Positions 1-12,103 of a DNA stretch of 64,000 nucleotides are shown here, piece after piece. The stretch comes from Thermolongibacillus altinsuensis (GTDB lineage: Bacteria; Bacillota; Bacilli; Bacillales; Anoxybacillaceae). A program made the translations under genes and the position numbers. Each line of letters opens with the position of its first letter. Position 1 is the first letter of the stretch. Where the stretch lies: the NCBI RefSeq assembly GCF_004341205.1, contig NZ_SLUL01000003.1, positions 204,032-268,031 of the forward strand. Reading direction: 5' to 3'. The notes beneath the pieces are model-generated. The model was not told the origin of the DNA. It searched no databases and worked only from the letters and a program-made list of their open reading frames with translations.

Positions 1-1
1 T

Positions 2-79
2 TATTTTCCAATTGTCACATCAATCTTATTAAGCATCTTTTTGTCATTGATCTTTTATATTCTCGGACGTTTTCGTTAA
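2..79 (+). CDS. DUF2905 family membrane protein, C-terminal fragment
   Basis: Only the last 25 codons lie in the window. The fragment reads YFPIVTSILLS, then a hydrophobic helix, and ends in a basic IGRFR-like tail (LGRFR), which matches how short DUF2905 membrane proteins end. In Geobacillus and Anoxybacillus relatives a gene of this family sits between ruvB and queA, and queA follows here 25 bp downstream. The role of the family is unknown. The assignment rests on the short tail plus synteny, so it is moderate. Confidence 0.6.
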   Translation, partial: YFPIVTSILLSIFLSLIFYILGRFR

Positions 80-104
80 AACAAGAATAAGCAGGTGAAG
101 CAGC

Positions 105-2302
<2,198 letters not shown>

Positions 2303-2327
2303 TTGCTTAGAAAGGGGTGAGAACGAA

Positions 2328-2591
2328 ATGAACACGTTGATGAATCTTTTGCCGCTTCTTTTCTTCTTGGCGATCTTTTACTTCTTGCTGATTCGTCCGC
2401 AGCAAAAGCGGCAAAAAGCAATACAACAAATGCAAGCGAACTTGAAAAAAGGTGACAAAGTCATCACGATTGGCGGCTTGCATGGCATCATTGATTCGCT
2501 TGACGAAAATACGGTTGTCATTCGCGCTGGTGACGGTTCTCGTCTTACATACGACCGCGCCGCTATACGCGAAGTGGTCAGCGAAAAATAA
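2328..2591 (+). CDS. yajC: Preprotein translocase subunit YajC
   Basis: YajC is a small membrane protein that associates with SecDF in the Sec export machinery. The 87-aa product has one N-terminal transmembrane helix (LLPLLFFLAIFYFLLIRP), the family signature IRPQQKRQK just after it, and a cytoplasmic domain containing GDKVITIGGLHGII. The ATG follows AAAGGGGTGA; an upstream in-frame start inside tgt has no ribosome binding site. It follows tgt by 25 bp as in other Bacilli, and a terminator closes the queA-tgt-yajC group. Confidence 0.95.
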   Translation: MNTLMNLLPLLFFLAIFYFLLIRPQQKRQKAIQQMQANLKKGDKVITIGGLHGIIDSLDENTVVIRAGDGSRLTYDRAAIREVVSEK

Positions 2592-2619
2592 AAAGGTGGT
2601 CACAGCGACCGCCTTTTTT
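2592..2619. terminator. Bidirectional intrinsic terminator, yajC/yrzE
   Basis: GGTGGTC pairs with GACCGCC around a short loop (one T-G pair), flanked by A5 on the left and T6 on the right. It can therefore end both yajC from the left and the convergent gene from the right. Confidence 0.8.
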
Positions 2620-3001
2620 ATGAATTTCGCGAACGTGAAGATGCGATGTTCACGCCAATCATTCCGCCAACCATGGCGGTAATAAGAAACCCAGCATGAT
2701 ACCCCCATTGCTCAACCGAAAAAGCTTGTTCTAAGCCGAGGAATTGAAATAAGTACACGATTAATGTAAATAATAAGCTCGTTGATCCGCCCAAAATCCA
2801 TCCTCTTTCTTTTCCTTTTCCACCTGCGATTAATCCTCCGAAAAAAACGGCGAAAAAGGCACAAACGTTGATAAACCATTGCAATGATGATTCTTGATAA
2901 TTGGTCAATTTCAAAATGAGCGCTAAAAGAAAACTAATGACGATCGCGAGCAAAAAAATGGTGGTGACCCCGTAAGCGATTGCCTTTCCCCATCTCACCA
3001 T
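2618..3001 (-). CDS. yrzE: TIGR04086-type membrane protein (YrzE-like)
   Basis: A 127-aa hydrophobic protein with about four transmembrane helices and the pattern GGLIAGGKGKERGW in the middle. The length, the glycine-rich helix pair and the position between yajC and the DUF421 gene match B. subtilis YrzE and the TIGR04086 family, whose role is unknown. The start at 3001 is chosen because AAAGGAGG lies nine bases before it on the minus strand; a start 24 bases upstream would place that site inside the gene. It is transcribed against yajC. Confidence 0.75.
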   Translation of the reverse strand: MVRWGKAIAYGVTTIFLLAIVISFLLALILKLTNYQESSLQWFINVCAFFAVFFGGLIAGGKGKERGWILGGSTSLLFTLIVYLFQFLGLEQAFSVEQWGYHAGFLITAMVGGMIGVNIASSRSRNS

Positions 3002-3123
3002 GTCTTCCCCTCCTTTGGACAACATTCCTTTACAACAACATATTCGTTTTTTTCATGAATTAGAATAAAAATGTATGAACAAAAATGATTGATTCACACT
3101 ATGAACAGAAAGGAGGATGAACG

Positions 3124-3771
3124 TTGGAACAATATGTCATCATGATTGCGCGAACGCTGTTTTTATATTTTTTAATTTTGTTGATTTTTCGGATTATGGG
3201 GAAGCGGGAAATTGGCGAATTAAGCATTCTTGATTTAGTCGTCTTTATCATGATTGGGGAAATGGCCGTTATAGCGATTGAAAAAACGGAAGATCCGCTG
3301 CTTCATACGGTGGTGCCCATGCTGGTTTTAATGATCATTCAAATTTTATTTGCGCTTTTGTCACTAAAAAGCGAAACGTTTCGCGAGCTGGTGGATGGGA
3401 AGCCTACGATTATTATTAACAAAGGAAAAATCGATGAAGAAGCGATGCGAAAACAACGTTATAACTTCGATGATTTGCTTGTGCAATTGCGTGAAAAAAA
3501 CGTAAAAAATGTGGCAGATGTCGAATTTGCGATTTTAGAACCTTCAGGGAAACTATCGGTGTTTGAAAAAGAAAAAGGAAAAAAGAAACAACCGTCCTTG
3601 GCGTTGCCGCTGATTAAAGACGGTGTCATTCAAGAAGAACATTTAGCGCTTATTGATCAAACCAATTTATGGCTTCGCCAACAATTGCGTAAGCGTGGAT
3701 ATAAAGATATTAAAAAAATTTCGTATTGCACGTACGAAGACGGCATTTTTTATATTGATGAAAAAGATTAG
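3124..3771 (+). CDS. yrbG: DUF421/YetF-family membrane protein
   Basis: A 215-aa protein with about three N-terminal transmembrane helices followed by a soluble domain. [20 protein letters not shown] and GEMAVIAIE near the N terminus, and [13 protein letters not shown] at the start of the soluble part, are typical of the DUF421 (YetF, YrbG, YkjA) family. The family lies in the cytoplasmic membrane and its biochemistry is not established; YetF-type members have been linked to spore-membrane functions. The start is TTG with GAAAGGAGGATGA just upstream. Position between yrzE and spoVB matches B. subtilis yrbG. It converges on spoVB with no gap. Confidence 0.8.
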   Translation: MEQYVIMIARTLFLYFLILLIFRIMGKREIGELSILDLVVFIMIGEMAVIAIEKTEDPLLHTVVPMLVLMIIQILFALLSLKSETFRELVDGKPTIIINKGKIDEEAMRKQRYNFDDLLVQLREKNVKNVADVEFAILEPSGKLSVFEKEKGKKKQPSLALPLIKDGVIQEEHLALIDQTNLWLRQQLRKRGYKDIKKISYCTYEDGIFYIDEKD

Positions 3772-5298
3772 TTATTTATGAAAGATTTGCTTTATTTCAT
3801 CTTTTTTAATGAAACGGAAAAATATTGAAAGAACCACATAAACGATCAACATCACGATCATGGTGACGGAGGTTCGAACAGAAAGGGAAAGAGAAAGGTA
3901 GTTAAAAAGTACATGTCCGATGACACCCACGATCACGATCATGAGAATATGGGCGATATATTCTTTAACATAAAAAGAAAGGGAAACCGCTTTGATAATG
4001 GTCGCTAGATGGAGAAGTGTCACAAGTACGATGCCGACGGTGATCGCCAGAGCGGCTCCCATGATTCCTAAAGACGGGTTGGTTGCGAGCAGAAAGATCA
4101 GCAATGTTTTTATTGCCGCTCCGATGAAGCTGTTGATCATCGCTGCTTTTGCTAAATCCAGCCCTTGTAATACCGCTTGAAGCGGCCCTTGTACATAGTA
4201 GAAGAGAAAAAATGGAGCCATCACTTTGACAAAAACGGCTGCGTTATTTGTACCATACATCAGCTGCATAATTGGTTCAGCTAACACATATAGAACGACG
4301 ACCGATAGTCCGCCTGCCAAGAGAGAAAGGCGCATCGCTTGTTGTAAGCGATATTCAATCAGCAATTGCCGCTTTTTTGCCGCCGCTTCGCTAATGGCTG
4401 GAACGAGCGAGGTGGCTAACGAGTATGTAATAAAGGAAGGCAACATTAAAAGCGGCAGAGCATATCCTGTCAACTCTCCGTATTGCTTTGTTGCGTTCAC
4501 AGCTGTAACTCCTGCAATGGCCAAACTTTGGGCAACGACAATCGGTTCAAAAAACCATGCGATCGAGCCAATTAAGCGGCTGCCTGTTGTCGGTAATGCG
4601 ATGCGCATAAGCGAAACAAACGTATCTTTTCCTGCTTTCACATATGCAAAAAAACGATGCCGGATTTTTAACGGTTTTTTTAATTTGAACATGATGAATA
4701 AATAAATAAGCGAAACGAATTCGCCAATGACCGCTGAAAGCATCGCTCCTGCTGCTGCGTATTCCACTCCGTACGGAAGAAACGCTGTTGTAAAAGCGGC
4801 GATAAGCAAAATGCGCACGATTTGTTCAAGAAGCTGCGAATACGCGTATGGTTTCATTTGCTGCTTTCCTTGAAAATAGCCGCGCAACACGGATGAAATC
4901 GCGATAATGGGCACAACGGGTGCAATGGCGATGAGCGGGTAATAGACGCGTGAATCGGTAAACAACGTCTTTGATAAAATGGGAGCGATGAAAAGAAGCG
5001 CCGGAAAGAAAACGATGCTTAATCCGGTTGTTAACGCTAACGAAACGACTAAAATCTTTTTTATTTTGCGCCGATCCCCGATCGCTTCCGCTTCAGCAAC
5101 GAGCTTGGAGATAGCGACCGGAAGTCCGAATTGGGTGATCGTAATGGCTAATACGAGCGTCGGCACAGCCATCATGTATAGTCCGACTCCTTCTTCACCA
5201 ATAAGGCGGGCAACGACAATTCGATTAATAAACCCGAGAATTCTTGTGATCAATCCCGCAATGATTAAAATGATCGTCCCTTTTAAAAACTTTGACAT
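3772..5298 (-). CDS. spoVB: Stage V sporulation protein B (polysaccharide/lipid II flippase family)
   Basis: SpoVB is a MATE/MurJ-like (PST family) transporter needed for spore cortex peptidoglycan synthesis. The 508-aa product is almost entirely hydrophobic, with about 12-14 helices, and begins KGTIILIIAGLITRILGF then GEEGVGLYMMAVPT, the family opening. TQFGLPVAISKLVAEAEA follows. The start at 5298 has AGGGAG seven bases upstream; the in-frame ATG ten codons earlier has no ribosome binding site. It is transcribed divergently from comN. Confidence 0.93.
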   Translation of the reverse strand: MSKFLKGTIILIIAGLITRILGFINRIVVARLIGEEGVGLYMMAVPTLVLAITITQFGLPVAISKLVAEAEAIGDRRKIKKILVVSLALTTGLSIVFFPALLFIAPILSKTLFTDSRVYYPLIAIAPVVPIIAISSVLRGYFQGKQQMKPYAYSQLLEQIVRILLIAAFTTAFLPYGVEYAAAGAMLSAVIGEFVSLIYLFIMFKLKKPLKIRHRFFAYVKAGKDTFVSLMRIALPTTGSRLIGSIAWFFEPIVVAQSLAIAGVTAVNATKQYGELTGYALPLLMLPSFITYSLATSLVPAISEAAAKKRQLLIEYRLQQAMRLSLLAGGLSVVVLYVLAEPIMQLMYGTNNAAVFVKVMAPFFLFYYVQGPLQAVLQGLDLAKAAMINSFIGAAIKTLLIFLLATNPSLGIMGAALAITVGIVLVTLLHLATIIKAVSLSFYVKEYIAHILMIVIVGVIGHVLFNYLSLSLSVRTSVTMIVMLIVYVVLSIFFRFIKKDEIKQIFHK

Positions 5299-5388
5299 CT
5301 CGCTCCCTACCTTCTCAAATGAGGTCATCTTTTATACAATTAACTATATGCATGAGTTGTCCAAGCATGACAAAATGGGGGAGTAGCG

Positions 5389-5670
5389 ATGAATGAAATA
5401 TTACGTAAACAATTAATGCCTGCGCTTATTTCAAAAGTGGATGAATTAAAATTACTCGGATATGAGCAAGCCACTGTCGATGAGGTTTGGAACTGTTTAA
5501 AAAGCAAAAAGTGGAAAAGACTAAAAGAAGAAAAAAAGCTATTTGAACTTGTAAGCGATATTCTTTCGTTAACAGCGAGCGACTACATGACGTATGTCAC
5601 GACAAAAGAACAAAAAAAAGAAAATTGGTTTACCGAAGAGGGAGCAGCCGAATTAGAACAATTGTTTTAA
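5389..5670 (+). CDS. comN: Post-transcriptional regulator ComN
   Basis: A 93-aa soluble, charged protein. Its length, sequence features (KVDELKLLGYEQATVDEVW, later LSLTASDYMTYVT) and position between spoVB and secDF match B. subtilis ComN (YrzD), which acts post-transcriptionally on comE competence mRNA and is recruited to division sites and poles by DivIVA. Whether this organism is competent is not shown by the window. The ATG is preceded by GGGGGAG. secDF follows after 95 bp that carry their own promoter. Confidence 0.8.
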   Translation: MNEILRKQLMPALISKVDELKLLGYEQATVDEVWNCLKSKKWKRLKEEKKLFELVSDILSLTASDYMTYVTTKEQKKENWFTEEGAAELEQLF

Positions 5671-5685
5671 TTTTTCCTGCATAAA

Positions 5686-5714
5686 TTGACAGGATGTGCA
5701 ATCTACTTCATAAT
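5686..5714 (+). promoter_or_regulatory. Probable sigma-A promoter of secDF
   Basis: TTGACA (5686-5691) and CATAAT (5709-5714) with a 17-bp spacer, in the gap before secDF. Confidence 0.65.
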
Positions 5715-5765
5715 TTGTCTTGTTGGTAAAAATTCTGGCAAACGCCAGAATAGAGGAGGATTTTT

Positions 5766-8015
5766 ATGGTAAAACGCAGTCGAATCATTGCCTTCTTCCT
5801 GCTTCTGCTTTTGTTGGGCGGAACGATTGGAGGAACGGCGGAAAAAATTGTAAGAGATATTAAGCTTGGCCTAGATCTTCAAGGCGGATTTGAAATTTTA
5901 TACGAAGTCAAGCCGGCGAAAAAAGGCGACAAAATTGACAAAAACGTTTTGCTTAGTACGGTGAGCGCTTTAAATAAACGAATTAACGTGCTTGGTGTAA
6001 GCGAACCGAACATCCAAATTGAAGGAAAGAATCGCATTCGCGTTCAATTAGCTGGCGTGAAAGATCAAAATAAAGCGCGTGAAATCCTTTCCACAGAAGC
6101 AAAACTGACGTTTCGAGATGTCAATGATAACGTATTGATGGACGGGAGCGATCTCGTCGAAGGCGGAGCGAAGCAAACGTTTGACGATAAAGGAAAACCG
6201 TGTGTAGCCATCACGCTAAAAGATGCAAATAAATTTAAGCAAGTAACCGAAAAAGTGCTTAGCATGGCCCCAAATAACATTCTCGTCATTTGGCTTGATT
6301 TCAAGGAAGGGGTCGACTCATACGCAAAAGAAGTCGGAAAAGAGCATCCAAAATTTATTTCAGCCGCTCGCGTCGATCAAGTGTTTAATCAAACGGATGT
6401 ATCGATTGTAGGGAATTTTACGGTTGATGAAGCGAAACAGCTTGCTGATTTATTAAACGCTGGAGCGCTTCCGGTGGAACTGAAAGAAATTTACTCTACA
6501 TCGGTTGGAGCGCAGTTTGGTGAAAATGCGTTACAAAAAACAGTGTTTGCCGGAATTGTTGCCGTCGCTATCATTTTCTTATTTATGATCGCTTTTTACC
6601 GTTTACCAGGTTTGGTTGCGGTGATAACGCTAAGCGTTTATATTTATTTAATTTTGCTTATTTTTGATTGGATGAACGGAGTATTGACGCTTCCAGGGAT
6701 TGCGGCGCTCATTCTCGGCGTCGGAATGGCTGTTGATGCGAACATTATTACATATGAGCGCATTAAAGATGAGATTAAACTAGGTAAATCGATTATGTCT
6801 GCCTATCGCGTCGGAAACCGCGGTTCATTTGCGACGATTTTAGATGCAAACCTTACGACGATTATTGCTGGAGTTGTTTTATTTATTTACGGGACAAGCT
6901 CCGTCAAAGGATTTGCGACGATGCTGATCATCAGCATTTTAGCAAGCTTTTTAACGAATGTATACCTCACGCGCTTATTGCTTGGCTTATTGGTACAAAG
7001 TCGAGCTTTCAATAAAAAACCGCAATACTTCGGTGTTCATCCAAGCGTGATTTTAGATATTACGAAAACAACAGATGATACGAACATACCGACCAAATTT
7101 GAACGTCTCGATTTTGTTAAACATAGCAAAAAGTTTTTTATTTTTTCAGGCGCGCTGACGGTTGTCGGCATCGTTGTTTTGCTAACGGCAAAATTAAACC
7201 TTGGCATTGACTTTGCCAGCGGTACACGCATTGAAGTGATGGGAAAAACAACGTTAAATGCAAACGAAATTACCGAACAATTTGAACAGCTCGGCCTTGA
7301 ACCAAAAGACGTCGTTTTGTCTGGTGCTCAAAAAGAAATTGGTGTCGCTCGTTTTATCGGCGTGTTAAGCCAAAAGCAAATTTCCGAAGTGAAAACGCAT
7401 TTTAAGAAGTTATACGGAGAGGAACCGAGCGTGAGTACCGTTTCACCGACGGTAGGAAAAGAATTAGCGCGCAATGCATTTATTGCGGTTTTAATCGCTT
7501 CGGTTGGAATTATTATTTACGTGGCGGTCCGCTTTGAATTTTATATGGCATTAGCGGCGATTATTGCGCTTTTACACGATGCGTTCCTCATCGTCGCCTT
7601 TTTCAGTTTAACGCGCCTTGAAGTCGATTTAACGTTTATTGCGGCTGTGTTAACGATCATCGGTTATTCAATTAACGATACGATCGTGACATTCGACCGC
7701 ATTCGTTACATCATGAAGAAACGAAAAGTGAAAAAAGCGGAAGATCTTGTCGAGATCGTCAACAAAAGTTTACAACAAACATTTGGGCGTTCTGTTAACA
7801 CTGTTTTAACCGTCATTATTACCGTTGTCGCTTTGTTGATTTTTGGAAGCGAATCGATCCGCAACTTCTCCCTTGCTTTGCTTGTCGGTTTGATTTCAGG
7901 AGCGTATTCGTCTTTATTTATCGCTTCCCAATTATGGCTTGTTTGGAAAAGTAAACAACTGAAAGAAGGAAAAAGAAAACCGCAAATCGAGAAAGATTTA
8001 GAACCTGAAGTATAA
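5766..8015 (+). CDS. secDF: Protein translocase subunit SecDF (fused SecD and SecF)
   Basis: SecDF uses proton flow to pull exported proteins through SecYEG. In Bacilli SecD and SecF are fused, as here (749 aa). The SecD half starts with one helix and LGLDLQGGFEILYEV (about residues 34-48), then a large external domain, then helices carrying GVGMAVDANIITYERIKDE. The SecF half repeats the pattern with LNLGIDFASGTRIEV and IGYSINDTIVTFDRIR. About 12 transmembrane helices are expected. The ATG has GAGGAGG upstream. A promoter lies before it and a strong terminator after it, so it is probably monocistronic. Confidence 0.97.
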   Translation: MVKRSRIIAFFLLLLLLGGTIGGTAEKIVRDIKLGLDLQGGFEILYEVKPAKKGDKIDKNVLLSTVSALNKRINVLGVSEPNIQIEGKNRIRVQLAGVKDQNKAREILSTEAKLTFRDVNDNVLMDGSDLVEGGAKQTFDDKGKPCVAITLKDANKFKQVTEKVLSMAPNNILVIWLDFKEGVDSYAKEVGKEHPKFISAARVDQVFNQTDVSIVGNFTVDEAKQLADLLNAGALPVELKEIYSTSVGAQFGENALQKTVFAGIVAVAIIFLFMIAFYRLPGLVAVITLSVYIYLILLIFDWMNGVLTLPGIAALILGVGMAVDANIITYERIKDEIKLGKSIMSAYRVGNRGSFATILDANLTTIIAGVVLFIYGTSSVKGFATMLIISILASFLTNVYLTRLLLGLLVQSRAFNKKPQYFGVHPSVILDITKTTDDTNIPTKFERLDFVKHSKKFFIFSGALTVVGIVVLLTAKLNLGIDFASGTRIEVMGKTTLNANEITEQFEQLGLEPKDVVLSGAQKEIGVARFIGVLSQKQISEVKTHFKKLYGEEPSVSTVSPTVGKELARNAFIAVLIASVGIIIYVAVRFEFYMALAAIIALLHDAFLIVAFFSLTRLEVDLTFIAAVLTIIGYSINDTIVTFDRIRYIMKKRKVKKAEDLVEIVNKSLQQTFGRSVNTVLTVIITVVALLIFGSESIRNFSLALLVGLISGAYSSLFIASQLWLVWKSKQLKEGKRKPQIEKDLEPEV

Positions 8016-8016
8016 C

Positions 8017-8048
8017 ACGTCACGGCATTGGCCGTGGCGTCATTTTTT
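8017..8048 (+). terminator. Intrinsic terminator after secDF
   Basis: ACGTCACGGC pairs with GCCGTGGCGT (one T-G pair) around ATTG, followed by T6. Confidence 0.88.
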
Positions 8049-8107
8049 GTAAATAAATAGGATACAATAAAGGTGGACAGATCATGAATTGAAAGGAAGA
8101 GGAATGC

Positions 8108-9010
8108 TTGAATGAAGAGACGCGTTTTAAACAGGCTGAATTTGCAGCGATGATCGGTGTCATCGGCAATGTGGTCCTAGCGGCGATCAAATGGGGAATT
8201 GGCATGGCGGCCAATAGCAAAGCGCTCATTGCTGATGCTGTTCATTCCGCTTCCGATGTCGCGGGTTCTCTTGCCGTTTGGATCGGTTTGCGGATCGCAA
8301 AACAACCGCCAGATGAAGACCATCCATACGGGCACGGCAAAGCGGAATCGATTGCAGCCATTATTGTCGCTGTTGTGTTATTTTTGATCGGAATTGAAAT
8401 TGGAAAATCTTCGTTTGTTTCTTTTTTTAAGGAAGTGGAACCACCGAAGACGATGGCGATTTACGCTGTTATTTTTTCGATCGTCGTGAAGGAAGCGATG
8501 TTTCGATACAAATATCATATTGGTAAAAAAATTAACAGCGATGCGATTATTGCCAATGCGTACGAACATCGCTCGGACGTCTTTTCATCCCTTGCGGCTC
8601 TTATTGGCATAGGAGCGGCGATCATTGGAGCAAACATGAATATCGACTGGCTCGTATACGCCGATCCAGTGGCAGGACTCTTTGTTTCATTTCTTGTGAT
8701 AAAAATGGCTTGGAGTGTTGGGGCAGAATCGATTCATAACACGCTGGACCACGTTTGGCATGAAGAAGATGCGTACCATCTGCGTCAAGCGGTATTATCG
8801 TTTCCAGAAGTGAAAAAAATTGATGAGCTGCATGCGCGCCAACATGGCCATTATGTCATTATCGATTTAAAAATTTCTGTTGCCCCTCATATGACTGTTA
8901 AGGAAGGGCATCAAATTGGAAAGAAAGTAAAGGAAAAGCTACTGACCTTTCCAAACGTTCGCAATGTCATGGTGCATATTAACCCGTACAATGGAACTGA
9001 GGAACGATGA
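8108..9010 (+). CDS. Cation diffusion facilitator (CDF) family metal transporter
   Basis: CDF proteins export divalent metals such as zinc, manganese, iron or cobalt in exchange for protons. The 300-aa product has about six helices and the metal-site patterns ALIADAVHSASDV (D and H/D pair in helix 2), DEDHPYGHGKAE after helix 2, and AYEHRSDVFSS in helix 5. It ends in a soluble ferredoxin-like domain with ARQHGHYVIIDLKI. The start is TTG with GAAAGGAAGAGG upstream. The metal cannot be told from sequence. It lies between secDF and recJ. Confidence 0.9.
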   Translation: MNEETRFKQAEFAAMIGVIGNVVLAAIKWGIGMAANSKALIADAVHSASDVAGSLAVWIGLRIAKQPPDEDHPYGHGKAESIAAIIVAVVLFLIGIEIGKSSFVSFFKEVEPPKTMAIYAVIFSIVVKEAMFRYKYHIGKKINSDAIIANAYEHRSDVFSSLAALIGIGAAIIGANMNIDWLVYADPVAGLFVSFLVIKMAWSVGAESIHNTLDHVWHEEDAYHLRQAVLSFPEVKKIDELHARQHGHYVIIDLKISVAPHMTVKEGHQIGKKVKEKLLTFPNVRNVMVHINPYNGTEER

Positions 9011-9011
9011 A

Positions 9012-9040
9012 TTGCCCCTTCTCTATTTGTTTTGTATAAT
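9012..9040 (+). promoter_or_regulatory. Probable sigma-A promoter of recJ
   Basis: TTGCCC (9012-9017) and a perfect TATAAT (9035-9040) with a 17-bp spacer, directly upstream of recJ. Confidence 0.65.
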
Positions 9041-9063
9041 GATATGGTTAAGGGGTGAAAGAT

Positions 9064-11448
9064 ATGTTGGCACCAAAAACCCGCTGGCAAGTGAAACATG
9101 TCGATCAAAATAAAGTGAACATGATTGCGCAAGCATTGAATATAGCACCTTTAGTTGCCACCTTGCTTGTCAATCGCGGCTATCATACGATTGAAGCCGC
9201 TCAATCTTTTTTAAATGGAAAAGAGTCATTTCATTCTCCGTTTTTACTAGATGGAATGGATAAAGCCATTGACAGAATTGAGAAAGCGATTGCAACTGGT
9301 GAACGCATTCTCGTTTTCGGCGACTATGATGCAGATGGGGTGAGCAGCACGGCTGTCATGCTTACCGCATTACAACAAAGAGGAGCCAATGTCGATTATT
9401 ATATTCCGAATCGTTTTTCAGAAGGATACGGTCCGAATGAAAATGCGTTTCGTGCGGCAAAAGATGATGGTGTTTCGCTCATTATTACGGTCGATACAGG
9501 TATTGCAGCGCTGCACGAAGCGGAAATTGCCAAACAGTTAGGAATGGATCTCATTATTACCGATCATCATGAACCGGGACCAACGCTTCCCGATGCGTAT
9601 GCGATCGTTCATCCGAAAAAACCAGGAAGTACGTATCCATTTAAAGACTTAGCAGGAGTTGGCGTTGCATTTAAAGTTGCTCACGCTCTTCTGGGAAGAG
9701 TTCCAAATGAATTGCTAGATGTAGCTGCGATTGGAACGATTGCTGATCTCGTTCCGCTTCGCGGAGAAAATCATCTCATCGCTCGTTTAGGGATTGAGCA
9801 GTTAAAGCGAACGAATCGAGTTGGCTTAAAAGCGTTATGCAAACAATGCGGCGTTTCTTTGTCAGATGTGGATGAAGATACAATTGCGTTTATGATCGGT
9901 CCGCGTATTAATGCGGTCGGTCGGCTCGATTGTGCGGATCGCGCTGTGCAATTATTGATGACAAAAGATGAAGAGGAAGCAATGATGTTGGCCGAACAGA
10001 TTGATGAGATGAATCGCGAGCGGCAACAACTGGTTAACGAAATAACAGAAGAAGCGATTCAACTCGTTGAAACGCATTATCCTCCCGAAAACAATGCCGT
10101 TCTTGTCGTGGCCAAAGAAAATTGGAATGTTGGAGTGATCGGGATTGTTGCTTCGCGTTTAGTTGAGCGTTTTTATCGTCCGACGATTGTGCTGAGCATT
10201 GACCGAGAAAAAGGGGTCGCGAAAGGGTCAGCGCGAAGCATTGAAGGATTTGATCTATTTGCTAATTTGTCTAGTTGTCGGGATATATTGCCGCATTTTG
10301 GCGGACATCCGATGGCAGCTGGCATGACGTTGGCGATTGAACATATTGAGGAATTGCGCATGAGGTTGAATACAGCTGCGAGGCAACAGTTAACGGACGA
10401 TGATTTTATTCCGATTACGGCCATTGATGTGCAATGCTCCATTGATGATATTTCACTTGAAACAATCGAACAAATGAACCGTCTTTCTCCGTTTGGAATG
10501 GGAAATCCAAAACCGCGCATCCTTCTTCAAAATGTGCAGGTCGATCTTCTTCGCCGGATCGGCGCAGAGCAAAATCATATGAAAGCAGTGCTTTCGGCGA
10601 ACGGAAAAACGCTCGATGCGATTGGATTTGGACTTGGCCCGCTAACGGAAGAAATTTCACCAAATGCTCGTCTCTCTGTCGTGGGGGAGCTCGTGATTAA
10701 CGAATGGAATCATTTCCGCAAACCTCAACTGATGATTCAAGATGTGGCTATTGACGAATGGCAACTATTCGATATTCGCAACATGCGCAATGTTGGAAAA
10801 ATCATTGATTCATTACCAAAAGAGAAGCGCTTGCTTATTGCTTTTCGAAGCGAAACAGCAGCTGAACTGCAGCTGCCGGTCGATCACACAGAAATCGTGT
10901 ATATTCGAACATTAGAAGAAGCAAAAGCGATCGACTTGCGCAAAAAATACGTTGTTTTCCTTGATTTGCCTCCTTCACAACAAATGATGCAAGTTTTAAT
11001 AAGTTGTAGTTTACCTGAACGCATTTATGCGTTATTCTATCAAAGGGAGAATCACTTTTTTAGCGTATTGCCAACGCGCGAGCATTTTAAGTGGCTTTAT
11101 GCTTTTTTGCGAAAGCGCAGCCCGTTTGATTTGAAACGATATGCGGATGATCTTGCTCGTTCACGCGGATGGACAAAGGAAACACTTCTATTTATGATTC
11201 AAGTTTTTCATGAATTAGAGTTTGTGGCAATTGAAAACGGAATTGTTTCGCTACATCATCACCCAGCGAAACGTGATTTGACACAGTCGCCGACTTATCG
11301 TTCGAAACAGGCTCAAGTCGAGCTTGAAAATATCTTTTTATATTCATCTTATCACCAACTAAAACGTTGGTTTGAAGACACGAAACGTTCGTTGAATGAG
11401 GAGGAAAACTTTCATGGATTTGAAACAATACGTAACGATTGTTCCTGA
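9064..11448 (+). CDS. recJ: Single-stranded-DNA-specific exonuclease RecJ
   Basis: RecJ degrades single-stranded DNA 5' to 3' in recombination and mismatch or base-excision repair. The 794-aa product carries the DHH phosphoesterase motifs [12 protein letters not shown] (residues 84-95), ITVDTGIAA and [10 protein letters not shown] (DHH at 167-169), then the DHHA1 part with [10 protein letters not shown] and [11 protein letters not shown]. The long C-terminal extension is usual for Firmicute RecJ. ATG at 9064 follows AAGGGGTGAAAG; the GTG nine bases upstream overlaps that site and is rejected. Its last 35 bases overlap apt. Confidence 0.96.
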   Translation: MLAPKTRWQVKHVDQNKVNMIAQALNIAPLVATLLVNRGYHTIEAAQSFLNGKESFHSPFLLDGMDKAIDRIEKAIATGERILVFGDYDADGVSSTAVMLTALQQRGANVDYYIPNRFSEGYGPNENAFRAAKDDGVSLIITVDTGIAALHEAEIAKQLGMDLIITDHHEPGPTLPDAYAIVHPKKPGSTYPFKDLAGVGVAFKVAHALLGRVPNELLDVAAIGTIADLVPLRGENHLIARLGIEQLKRTNRVGLKALCKQCGVSLSDVDEDTIAFMIGPRINAVGRLDCADRAVQLLMTKDEEEAMMLAEQIDEMNRERQQLVNEITEEAIQLVETHYPPENNAVLVVAKENWNVGVIGIVASRLVERFYRPTIVLSIDREKGVAKGSARSIEGFDLFANLSSCRDILPHFGGHPMAAGMTLAIEHIEELRMRLNTAARQQLTDDDFIPITAIDVQCSIDDISLETIEQMNRLSPFGMGNPKPRILLQNVQVDLLRRIGAEQNHMKAVLSANGKTLDAIGFGLGPLTEEISPNARLSVVGELVINEWNHFRKPQLMIQDVAIDEWQLFDIRNMRNVGKIIDSLPKEKRLLIAFRSETAAELQLPVDHTEIVYIRTLEEAKAIDLRKKYVVFLDLPPSQQMMQVLISCSLPERIYALFYQRENHFFSVLPTREHFKWLYAFLRKRSPFDLKRYADDLARSRGWTKETLLFMIQVFHELEFVAIENGIVSLHHHPAKRDLTQSPTYRSKQAQVELENIFLYSSYHQLKRWFEDTKRSLNEEENFHGFETIRNDCS

Positions 11449-11926
11449 CTTTCCAAAACCGGGCATTCAATTTAAGGATATTACAACGATTATGGATAAG
11501 GGCGAAGTATATAAATATGCCACGGATCAAATTGTGCAATATGCGCGTGAAAAGAAAATTGATGTCGTTGTTGGGCCAGAAGCGCGCGGCTTTATTATCG
11601 GCTGCCCTGTTGCATATGCTCTTGGTGTTGGCTTTGTTCCTGTCCGCAAAGAAGGAAAGCTTCCGCGCGAAGTCATCCGCGTTGAATACGGTTTAGAATA
11701 CGGAAAAGATGTTTTGACGATGCATAAAGATGCGATTAAACCTGGGCAACGCGTCTTAATTACAGACGATTTGTTGGCAACGGGAGGCACCATTGAAGCG
11801 ACGATTAAGCTTGTCGAGCAACTTGGAGGAATCGTCGCTGGAATCGCGTTCTTGATTGAACTTACGTATTTAGAAGGACGCAAGAAATTAGAAGGATACG
11901 ATATTTTAGCATTAATGCAATTTTGA
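11414..11926 (+). CDS. apt: Adenine phosphoribosyltransferase
   Basis: Apt salvages adenine to AMP using PRPP. The 170-aa product begins [10 protein letters not shown] and matches B. subtilis Apt in length. It carries [12 protein letters not shown] and the PRPP-binding loop [13 protein letters not shown]. The ATG lies inside the end of recJ, preceded by GAGGAGGAAAAC, so translation starts 35 bases before the recJ stop. This implies one transcript and possible translational coupling. A probable terminator follows. Confidence 0.96.
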   Translation: MDLKQYVTIVPDFPKPGIQFKDITTIMDKGEVYKYATDQIVQYAREKKIDVVVGPEARGFIIGCPVAYALGVGFVPVRKEGKLPREVIRVEYGLEYGKDVLTMHKDAIKPGQRVLITDDLLATGGTIEATIKLVEQLGGIVAGIAFLIELTYLEGRKKLEGYDILALMQF

Positions 11927-11930
11927 TGGT

Positions 11931-11962
11931 AAAGGGGGCACTCACAAGGGTGCTCCTTCTTT
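11931..11962 (+). terminator. Probable intrinsic terminator after apt
   Basis: AAGGGGGCAC pairs with GGTGCTCCTT with one bulged G, around a short loop and followed by a T-rich stretch. The stem is imperfect. Confidence 0.55.
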
Positions 11963-11992
11963 CCTATGAACGTATTTTCTTGTCGTTAGCTC

Positions 11993-12021
11993 TTTACATC
12001 TAGAAAATTTTTCATGATAAT
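11993..12021 (+). promoter_or_regulatory. Possible promoter of relA
   Basis: TTTACA (11993-11998) and GATAAT (12016-12021) with 17 bp between them. A second TATAAT at 12052-12057 has no clear partner at -35, so the exact promoter is uncertain. Confidence 0.45.
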
Positions 12022-12103
12022 AATGACAATGCTTTTTTTTGTTGAAATATGTATAATAAAAAATTAAAAGGGATTGTATAATTGAAAATCAAAAGGTGAT
12101 TCC

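Noticed and set aside
4226..4705. 159-aa plus-strand frame inside spoVB
   Set aside because: Antisense to conserved membrane-protein coding sequence, no start signals.
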